Of a DNA stretch of 64,000 nt, positions 56,845-64,000 are shown in pieces. The notes beneath the pieces were generated by a model. That model did not search any database, was not told the origin of the DNA, and was given only the letters and a program-made list of their open reading frames with translations. The stretch covers positions 620,001 to 684,000 of the forward strand of contig CAYZVC010000001.1 of NCBI GenBank assembly GCA_964482035.1, in the 5' to 3' direction. A program made the translations under genes and the position numbers. The first letter of the stretch is position 1, and each line of letters starts with the position of its first letter. This stretch comes from JANJWP01 sp964482035 (lineage in GTDB: Bacteria > Patescibacteriota > Gracilibacteria > BD1-5 > UBA2023).

Positions 56845-58449
56845 ATGCCGAATTATTCGGAAATGACCCCGCATTCTTTCCTCCGCAGGACTGCCCGGGC
56901 GTTTCCCGATAGGATTTCGATTCGGTTCTGAAACCGCAGTTGGACGTGGAAGGAAACCTACGACAGAACCCGTATGACTTCGTCGGCAATCGTATCCAAG
57001 GGATTCGAGCGCGGCGAGGTCATTTCCGTTTTGGCGGAAAACGTTCCGGCCCTCTACGAGCTGCATTTTTCAGTACCCATGTCCTGATGCGTTCTCAGCG
57101 CGATCAATTACCGTTTGGACGCGGCTACCGTGGCGTACGAACTGGAACATTCGGAATCGAAACTGATTTTCGCGGACGTCGCGTTCTTCGGGCTCGTCAA
57201 AGAATCCCTCTCGCTCGTGAACCGGAAAATCGACGTCATCTGGATAACGGACCAGGAAATCGAATGTGAGCTCCCCCCGTCGGACGAAACGTACGAGGAT
57301 TTCATTCGTTCCGGAAGTCCGTCCGACCCGGTCCCCGTTCATGACGAAAATTCCGCGATATCGATCAACTACACCTCCTGAACTACCGGGAAGCCGAAAG
57401 GGGTGGTGTATACGCACAGGGGCGCGTACGTCAACGCCATGGGGAACGCCATTGCGTGGAACATGGGCAATTTTCCGGTGTTCCTTTGGACTTTGCCGAT
57501 GTTCCATTGCAACGGCTGGTGCTTCCCTTGGACGTTGGCCGTAGTCGCGTGAACGAGCGTTTGCGTGAGGAAAATGAATGCGAAGAACGTATATTCCGCC
57601 ATTTCGGAATGGAAAGTAACGCATTTTTGCTGAGCGCCCATAGTGGCGAACACCCTTCTGAATGCCTCGGAAGACGAAAAGCGTCCGTTTTCGCATCGCG
57701 TTTCCCTCATGCTCGCCGCAGCGCCGCCGCCGTTGGCGACCATTCGGGCGATGGAAAAGATGGGAGTGACCATAACCCATGCTTACGGACTTACGGAAAC
57801 GTACGGTCCGGCCGCTTGTTGCGCATGGCATCCGGAGTGGGACTGATTATCGGAAGAGGAACGCTGACGGCATGCCGCGAACGCCTGAGTCCCCTATCAG
57901 ATTTTGGACGGACTGGAAGTCATGAACGTCGCGACGGGCGAAATACTGCCGCACGACGGGAAAAGCGAAGGCGAAATCGTTTTTCGATGAAACGTCGTCA
58001 TGAAGGAATATCTCAAGGACGAATCCGCGACCGCCAAAGCGTTCGAACACTGATGGTTTCATACGTGAGACGTATGAAAGATACATCCCAACGGATACTT
58101 GCAAGTTTCCGACCGGCTGAAGGACGTCATCATATCCTGAGGGGAAAACATCGCGTCCATCGAAGTGGAAAACGCGCTCTGCCTCCATCCTTCGGTCAAG
58201 GAAGCCGCGGTCGTGGCAAAGGCTGACGAGAAATGGTGAGAAGTTCCTTGCGCCTTCGTTTCCCTTAAGGACGGGCATTCGGTTACGGAAAACGAACTGG
58301 TATCTTTTTGCAGGGAAAAGATAGCGCATTATAAAATCCCGAAGTACGTCGTTTTCGGGCCGATAGAGCGTACGAGTACGTGAAAAACGCAGAAATTCGT
58401 CCTCAGAAAAAAAGCGGAAGCGCTTCCGTCCAAGACGGCGCGTTCCTAA
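56845..58449 (+). CDS. AMP-dependent acyl-CoA synthetase
   Basis: 534 residues with over ten UGA-Gly codons. Motifs: Y-T-S-G-T-T-G-K-P-K-G-V, F-H-C-N-G-W-C-F-P-W-T, A-Y-G-L-T-E-T-Y-G-P, F-H-T-G-D-V-G-K-I-H-P-N-G-Y, D-R-L-K-D-V-I-I-S-G-G-E-N-I, and the C-terminal catalytic Lys in S-T-G-K-T-Q-K. It belongs to the short/medium-chain acyl-activating enzymes. 20 nt behind proS. Likely supplies an acyl-CoA for the carboxylase/reductase that converges on it; their stop codons overlap. Confidence 0.88.
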
Positions 58450-59696
58450 TCCGTTTTTCAGCAACGTTCGTCCGGGGCGTTCACCAGTATCGCCATGTTT
58501 CCGTACGGATGGCGGTTCTCGAGCATCGCCTGATGCGCGAGTCACGTTTCCGAAAACGGGAAGGTTTTCGAAAGGCAGGGGCTTATTTCGCCGCTTGCGA
58601 CGAGGTCGTTCAAAGCCTCGCATTCTTCGAGGTTGGCAAAATGCGAACCCTGGAACCTCTTCTGCCTCATCCAATGGTACCTGAGATCGAGGGTCGCGGA
58701 ATATCCGGTCGTTCCGGCGCATATGACGACCATTCATCCCGGAGCGCAAACGAAGCACGAAGTGGGAACGGTGGATGCTCACGGATGCTCGAAGACGATG
58801 GCCGGATCCCGCCTTTCCCCGAGAGCTTCCCAAAACGCTTCGCGAAAACTTTTTACCGAAGAAAGCCACTTCGAGAACGCTTCGGAATCATTCGGATCTG
58901 GTAATTTTCACCAGTGTCCGAATTTTTTTCTATCTATGGCTCATACGGCTCAAATAGAACGGCAATACGCCGCCTTGTCAGTATCCGAAACGACCGCGAC
59001 GGGCAGTCATCCGGCTTGTTTGACCAATTGGATGGCCAAGGAACCGAGTCATCCCGCGCCTCACCATACGAGCACGGGGTCGCCGTTCCGAACGACGTTC
59101 CCGTTCCATCAGCGCAGCATCCTGTATGCGGTGGCGCCGACGAGCATGTAGCTCGCGGCTTCTGCCCAACTCAATCTTTTGGGCTTCGGCAGGCATTGTT
59201 GGGCTTGTACGATGGCGAATTGGGCAAAACTGCCATGATTCGATTCATACCCCCAAATCCGCTGACTTGGGGCGAACGAAGGATCACCCCCGGCCGAAAC
59301 GTAAGGATCGTCGGCGTCCAGTTGGCGGCAATGGACGACGACTTCGTCGCCGACGGAGACCGAAGTGACGCCTTCTCACAATGCCCAGACTATTCACGAA
59401 GCGTCGCTCCCTCAGACGTGGTAATCTTCGTTCAGTCCGGCCTCCATTCTCTTTCTGATGACGTTTACCGGTTTTCCCGACGCCGCCCAGATATTGTTGT
59501 AATTCACTCATGCCGCCATGACGCAGAGGAGGACTTCTCATGGCCGGGGCATCGGAGTGGGAACGGTTTCCTGTTTGAAAGCGTCGATCGGATTCCCGAA
59601 TCTCGACTCTCGAACCACCTGCGCGAGCATCGTCGGCGGAACCGTACCGAGTTCCGGCAACGAACCCAATGCGGGGGAATGGAAAAATTGGGACAT
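58446..59696 (-). CDS. ccr: Crotonyl-CoA carboxylase/reductase
   Basis: 416 residues, medium-chain dehydrogenase fold, at least 14 UGA-Gly codons. It reductively carboxylates enoyl-CoA with NADPH and CO2 to alkylmalonyl-CoA. Diagnostic segments: V-N-Y-N-N-I-W, I-W-G-Y-E-S-N-H-G-S-F-A, W-G-G-A-G-G-L-G-S-L-A-I-Q, V-V-I-C-A-G-T-T-G, H-W-M-R-Q-K-R-F-Q-G-S-H-F-A-N-L, N-R-H-P-Y-G-N-M-A. The Asn, Glu and His linked to CO2 binding in characterised CCRs (N-Y-N, W-G-Y-E, G-S-H-F) are kept, so carboxylation rather than plain reduction is likely. Probably feeds the PKS AT. Confidence 0.9.
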
Positions 59697-59705
59697 GGGC
59701 TGGTT

Positions 59706-60356
59706 TTAGACAATCCTTTCGATAATATCCGAATCAGGTATTTTTTCTATGAATTCCATGGTCGCAGAAGTCCGTTCCGCGAGGAAAAACGAAATCTGAG
59801 AATGGTCTGGAAAGCCTTGCCAAGCCGTTTTGGTCTTTTCGGATTTCGAGGAGTTTCGGAATTCGGACGAAACGGGCATAGGAAGGGAGTTCTCACCCCC
59901 GGGCGAATGATTGGAATCGACCGAAAAATTGACGGAAGCTTTTTGAGAATTGTTTTCAGACGGATTTTCGCCCCATGTGAAAAACGCCGGAGGAACCCCC
60001 TCGTTCCTGAATTTGGTAACGGGATCCAGTCCTGAACAAACGTATCTCCACGGCACGTGAACGCTTTCGTTCCTGAACGCTTTCATCCGCAGGCTCTTCG
60101 GATTTCTGGACGGTACCGAAATCGTCACCCCCTGATTCGGGAAAGTCGTATTTCCGGCACCGAACCCTTCGAAAGGGCGGATGAGTTGCGTTTTTAGGAT
60201 ACTCGAGAAGCGCGAACTTTCCCTGAACGTCGGCGACGGATCCGAGAGGAAGGCAATTGAATTCGTTTTCAACGCCGAACTCAGAAACGACGCGATTGCC
60301 ATCATGAAAAACGAGAAAACCCCCCGGCCGGCATGCGTAGCGGATTGGAAAGTCAC
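59706..60356 (-). CDS. Unknown protein, upstream partner of ccr
   Basis: 216 residues from a GTG start, or about 199 from the internal Met-Met. A hydrophobic stretch G-V-F-S-F-F-M-M-A-I-A-S-F-L near the N-terminus could be a signal or TM segment. The rest is beta-rich and Ser/Asn/Pro-rich, ending I-E-K-I-P-D-S-D-I-I-E-R-I-V 9 nt before the ccr ATG. It uses no UGA. I recognise no family. A competing frame exists in part of this stretch (59956-60480), so the call is tentative. Confidence 0.4.
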   Translation of the reverse strand: MTFQSATHAGRGVFSFFMMAIASFLSSALKTNSIAFLSDPSPTFRESSRFSSILKTQLIRPFEGFGAGNTTFPNQGVTISVPSRNPKSLRMKAFRNESVHVPWRYVCSGLDPVTKFRNEGVPPAFFTWGENPSENNSQKASVNFSVDSNHSPGGENSLPMPVSSEFRNSSKSEKTKTAWQGFPDHSQISFFLAERTSATMEFIEKIPDSDIIERIV

Positions 60357-60403
60357 GTACGTATCCCCGAGGACGACGTAGTCCCATACGAAACACGAAC
60401 AAC

Positions 60404-60434
60404 AAAACTCCCCCGCTTTCGCGGGGGAGTTTTT
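60404..60434. terminator. Strong terminator separating the 158-aa gene from the ccr operon
   Basis: AAAACTCCCCCGC TTTC GCGGGGGAGTTTT, 13-bp stem with T/A runs on both sides. Confidence 0.88.
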
Positions 60435-60509
60435 GATTGTTCATGGCTGGACACGTTGGTCCTACACCGAAATGGGACATTTGGGACAGTATAAAAAAGG
60501 ATTGTGGAT

Positions 60510-60986
60510 CTACAGAATACCTCCTACTCTGTCACCCGTTCTATCGGTTAACCAATCTGTTCAACCAGTATCAATGACGGATATGTGGATTCATTGCATT
60601 AGGTCGACATAAGTAAGACGACCTCATTCCGAAAGTTCCGCCTTATACCCAGGATTCTCCGCATCATTCGAATCGAATTCCGAAGGAATGGACAACCGTC
60701 CTCCACGTCTGATGCCATTATGAAGTTTTACTACGACGTAATCTCAGGCATATTTTCACAACGTACCAAGAACGGCTTCTCCGCATGCAAGAGTACGTGT
60801 GAATTCTGCAAACAGAAAGCTTTCGGGAATCGGGGTTCAATTCGGCGTAATCGTCTTTAGCACGGCAGTTTCTACGCGCTCAAAATGTCTTAATTCACTG
60901 TCACTGATCCGCATGAATTCACAAGGACTTTCGGGGAGTCCTTCTCCGTCCTCGAAGCCGAATCTATTTGGATTGGCAATTACCAT
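60510..60986 (-). CDS. Hypothetical protein (158 aa)
   Basis: A frame open only with UGA=Gly (about six UGA codons), ATG to TAG: M-V-I-A-N-P-N-R-F-G ... R-V-G-G-I-L. It has D-Y-V-V-V-K-L-H-N-G-I-R-R-G-G-R, beta-rich, soluble. It is divergent from the OLD nuclease gene, with a palindromic operator in between, so it could be a regulator or partner; no family is recognised. Base composition is AT-richer than to the left. Confidence 0.5.
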
Positions 60987-61014
60987 TCTGATTCGAAAAA
61001 TCTATTCTGTCCAA

Positions 61015-61041
61015 ATTGACATAAATTTGTGAAATGTCAAT
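61015..61041. promoter_or_regulatory. Perfect 8-bp inverted-repeat operator with -35 box
   Basis: ATTGACAT (61015-61022) and ATGTCAAT (61034-61041) are exact inverse complements, 19 bp apart centre to centre. The left arm contains TTGACA, and AATAAT follows at 17-bp spacing (61039-61044). A dimeric repressor site controlling the nuclease gene, and perhaps the divergent one, is likely. Confidence 0.65.
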
Positions 61042-61128
61042 AATACATATGCGTAAACGGAAAAATATCCTATTTTAAGAGATTATTAAGAATCCCGGAT
61101 ATGATGGGAGCAAATTAAAAAATGCCCT

Positions 61129-62721
61129 ATGAAAATCAAAAGAATCATAATCAAGAACTTTCGATCGATACAGGAGCTCGAAATGGAACCGAAAGCTCTC
61201 TATGGGATAATCTGACCCAATAGCGCTGGAAAAAGCAACATCCTAAGGGCAATAGATTTGGTGTTATGAGATGGATGGGCAACAAAAAACAGGGTTGAGA
61301 AAGAATTGTTCAACGACCCTTCGAAACCGCTATCGGTGGAAATTCATTTCGATTCCCCAATAAATTGGAATTATTATAGCACCACTTATCAGATTCGAGT
61401 TGCCACCGTCACGATGAAGATACTTGCCGGAGGTTTTTCATCTGACGCGAAATTATGGACTAACTCAGAAAAAAGCGACAATTATGGCAACTGATACGGA
61501 ATAAACGACGAATTTAAGAAATCGTGCAATTTCATCTACATACCATCGGACAGGGAATTTTCAAAACAATTCCACGCATCCCAATGGACCATGCTAGGAA
61601 AAATAATGAGGGAGATTCATTACGCTTACATCCGGAAATTCTGATCCGAAGAAAGACTCAAGAAGGCGTTTGAAGAAAAAATGGCTTCTGCGAAGTCCTT
61701 TTTGGAAGACGATTTTTCCGAAACGGAAATCACATTCTCCAAGTTCTTAAAATCGTTTGGTGAGAATTGTGAAAAAAACAGTTTCGGCGTAGCGCAGTCG
61801 TTCGATCCAAGGATGGAAATCTACGATCCGAACATGTTTTACAGAACTTTGCATATTTTTTTAAACGAGAATGGTGGCGGCCGGTCCTTTCACGTTGAAG
61901 AAGTCGGATCATGAATGCAGAATCTCGTACTCATCGCGATATTCCAAACATATGCAGACCTCATGAAGAACACGGTGATATTCGGAATAGAGGAACCGGA
62001 ACTCTTTCTATATCCCCACGCTCAACGGAGTCTTTTCAAAACGTTCCAAGAAATATCGGAAAATGGATCTCAAATCCTCTACACCACCCATAATCCAAAT
62101 TTTCTGGACGTAGCGAGACCCGATAGGATATTGCTCATAACAAAGGATCCGGAAGATTGAACGGTGTCGAGAGAGCGTGAGCCATTTGCGGACAAACCCC
62201 AACTTAAGGACGAACTGGCCAAATCATTGGCACACTTTTCCCAAGAGCGTGCGGAATTATTCTTTTCTAAAAAAGCGCTGCTCGTGGAATGAGCATCTGA
62301 TAAAATCTTCTTTACAAGATACGCTAAAGAGATTTTGGGAATTGATTTGGACAAGGAATGAATTTCCGTAATCGAATGTTCCGGAAAAACTGGCGTAATC
62401 TACTTCATAGGTGTTTGCCGGGGACTTGGCATAGATTACTTCGCCATATGGGACAAGGATGATGACGGTGCCACCGAAGACCAATATGGGAATCTGCGAA
62501 CCAGCATGGATGAAGAGGTGTGATTGGAAATCGATCCAAATTTGGAAGAGTTTTTGGAAAACAGCTGACTCACAAATCCTCACTGAAAAGACAAAAAAAT
62601 TCGGAATGCCATAGAGATAGGCCTACGCTCAGAAATAAGTGGCCTTGAATCGCTTAAGGCATTCTTAGCAATCGGAACAACGGAAGACGCCGAAGGTGTA
62701 GAGGAAGAGCGAATCCCTTAG
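61129..62721 (+). CDS. OLD-family ATP-dependent nuclease (AAA ATPase + TOPRIM)
   Basis: 530 residues with about ten UGA-Gly codons. N-terminal F-R-S-I-Q-E-L and Walker A G-P-N-S-A-G-K-S (29-36; first Gly is TGA). The ABC-type signature region is V-G-S-G-M-Q-N-L, and Walker B/D-loop reads I-F-G-I-E-E-P-E-L-F-L-Y-P. TOPRIM: A-L-L-V-E-G-A-S-D-K-I-F-F and W-D-K-D-D-D-G. OLD/GajA-type enzymes cut DNA and act in phage defence. No second subunit gene (e.g. UvrD-like) is next to it in the window; the neighbour is a convergent nuclease-like gene. Confidence 0.88.
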
Positions 62722-62727
62722 TCTCAG

Positions 62728-63999
62728 TTATGCCAAATCGATAAAAAAGTGCTTGAGTTCAACAACCTTTCCTCCAACATTCTCATGTCGAGAGGATAAA
62801 ACGAAATTGTGCAAATCTCGGATGTATCCGACTTCGGAAACGCTTTCCGGTAGATAGTCCTGCTCGGCAGCGAGCTGCGTCTTCGTTTTTTCTAAAACCG
62901 CTTTGAAATCGCCGTTCTTGGAAAAAGTCACCAACCCGGCATCCGCATCCGTCACGTCCAAGTATCCGAAAAGCTGTTTTTTCTTTTCGGCATAATACTC
63001 GCTACCCTTCCAAATAAGGCACTCGAGGATAATCTGGAACATTGGTTCGTCCGGATTTTTCGATTCGATGCAAAGATCCGTCTTGCCTTTTCACTTCTTG
63101 ACTTCGGTCCGCGCCACGTGCATTCTCATTTTTGAGTTGAGCTTATCGCAAAGAAGGTCTCTGATGGACTGTTCGTCTAACTGGGAAAACGTCGGACGCA
63201 TCCTTCCCATTTCCACTAGGCTTTCATAAACCATACGATATACGTTCTCTTTTCCCGTATATCGGCGCATCCTGACCGTTCTGGTATGTGCGAGAACGAG
63301 TCAGAACATTCTGACGTCGAGCGCCAATTCGCAACCCGGAGCCCTGACTTCCTCTAGACAGAATTCGGTTTGCGGTACATACGCGTCGTTACCCAAGTTT
63401 TCCAGAATGCTCTTCGCGATTTGAAAATACTGGATTTCCGCCTCCGAATAGACGGGGTTGGAAAAATGGTCAGTAATGACCGAATCAATGACCTCTATCG
63501 AACTGGATATCGTTTCAGAGTCCATATCTTCCAAATGCGATAAATGCAGGAAAAGCAGGAATTTCAGGGCTATCTTTCCTTGGAAGTCGTATTCCTGGCG
63601 AAACTTCCAATCGGTCTGGATATCCAACATGGCCGCCACGCTTCCCGACAGTTCGGAAACTTTAGTTTCGTTTCTCTGTAACGCGATGAATATTCCGTAC
63701 ATGCGAAACAGACTCAGCAACCCTTCGTAAGAAAGGTCGCCGTAGAAGGCATCCGGCAAGGAAGGTCAGCAATGTTCGTTCTTTTTCAAGACGGATTCGA
63801 TCAGCGTAATTCCTTCTTCGACTTTCTCCAAATCGGACAAAAGCACCGCATCTGCAAAGATGGCGTGGGTCTGCGCCAATTCTTTTTCGAAATAGAAAAC
63901 CGCCCCGGAATCGATCCGTCTCACGATGGAAAGTCCGACATCCCTAAGCTTTAAGAGGAACTCGTTCTTACCCGTTTGAATGAACTTCAGACGGTAATA
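62728..63999 (-). CDS. Large helical protein with PD-(D/E)XK-like C-terminal nuclease domain (5' end outside window)
   Basis: 424 codons visible, open to the window edge, with several UGA-Gly codons. The N-terminal ~250 residues are helical and Leu/Glu-rich. Near the C-terminus K-G-K-T-D-L-C-I-E, then I-I-L-E-C-L-I-W-K-G and K-K-Q-L-F-G-Y-L, fit the D...E-x-K-like core and the following Q-x-x-x-Y helix of restriction-type nucleases, though the E-x-K spacing is non-canonical (E-C-L-I-W-K). It ends 6 nt from the convergent OLD gene. A restriction or defence component is suspected. Confidence 0.55.
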
Positions 64000-64000
64000 A

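Noticed and set aside
59956..60480. Alternative minus-strand frame overlapping the gene upstream of ccr
   Set aside because: It runs through the strong terminator at 60404-60434 and has no operon-like join to ccr. The other frame ends 9 nt before the ccr ATG, so it is preferred, though with low confidence.
1..64000. CRISPR arrays, rRNA operons or insertion sequences
   Set aside because: No regularly spaced direct repeats, rRNA-like sequence or transposase genes were seen on either strand.

Overview
The window reads as a chromosome fragment of a Patescibacteria/CPR bacterium that decodes UGA as glycine (translation table 25), most likely a Gracilibacteria-type lineage. The decisive evidence is inside conserved motifs. 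RNase HI reads D-G-G-A-R-G-N-P with two of its glycines as TGA. The first Gly of the NUDIX box, the HflX glycine-rich loop, the TopA D-E-D-R-E-G motif, the NRPS T-S-G-S-T-G core and the polyketide KR nucleotide loop also use TGA. Genes therefore end only at TAA or TAG, and about half of them look broken under the standard code. CGA and CGG still fit arginine in conserved places. By eye the window is GC-rich for this group, and drops in GC after about 60.4 kb.

1-45.5 kb is mostly housekeeping and cell-surface genes. It holds the ung C-terminus, a prepilin with a fibrinogen-like head, rplA, a three-gene operon with a 1283-residue WG-repeat protein, a DMT transporter, pheS and dnaN. A split F-type ATP synthase locus (15-23.7 kb) carries extra genes between its subunits. 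Then come hflX, topA, lipoproteins, an SH3 protein, a pilin-FecR protein, ppa, an RlmL-type methyltransferase, CorA, VKOR and rpoD. A pyrD-pyrC block at 39.6-43.7 kb has strong Shine-Dalgarno sites and no internal TGA, and looks recently acquired. Nucleotide-salvage genes (a dCMP deaminase and a deoxynucleoside kinase) follow.

45.6-60.4 kb is a hybrid NRPS-PKS biosynthetic locus written in the UGA=Gly code. One minus-strand operon (55.2 to 45.6 kb) encodes a VanX-type dipeptidase, an Sfp-type phosphopantetheinyl transferase, a nicotianamine-synthase-like SAM enzyme, an adenylation-PCP protein, and a 1819-residue KS-AT-KR-ACP-C megasynthase. Diverging from it on the plus strand are an archaeal/eukaryotic-type prolyl-tRNA synthetase and an acyl-CoA ligase. 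These converge on a minus-strand crotonyl-CoA carboxylase/reductase. Ligase, CCR and an AT with an A-A-G-H specificity motif together suggest a substituted malonyl-CoA extender unit. The KR lacks its catalytic Tyr. I infer an aminoacyl-polyketide product with an unreduced keto group, released by the terminal C domain.

60.4-64 kb is AT-richer and looks like an accessory or defence region: an OLD-family ATPase/TOPRIM nuclease preceded by a perfect inverted-repeat operator, converging with a partial PD-(D/E)XK-like nuclease gene. Outside the genes, three intergenic hairpins share a conserved ~30-nt core but have locus-specific perfect stems. They are the most unusual non-coding feature seen. No CRISPR array, rRNA or convincing tRNA was found.
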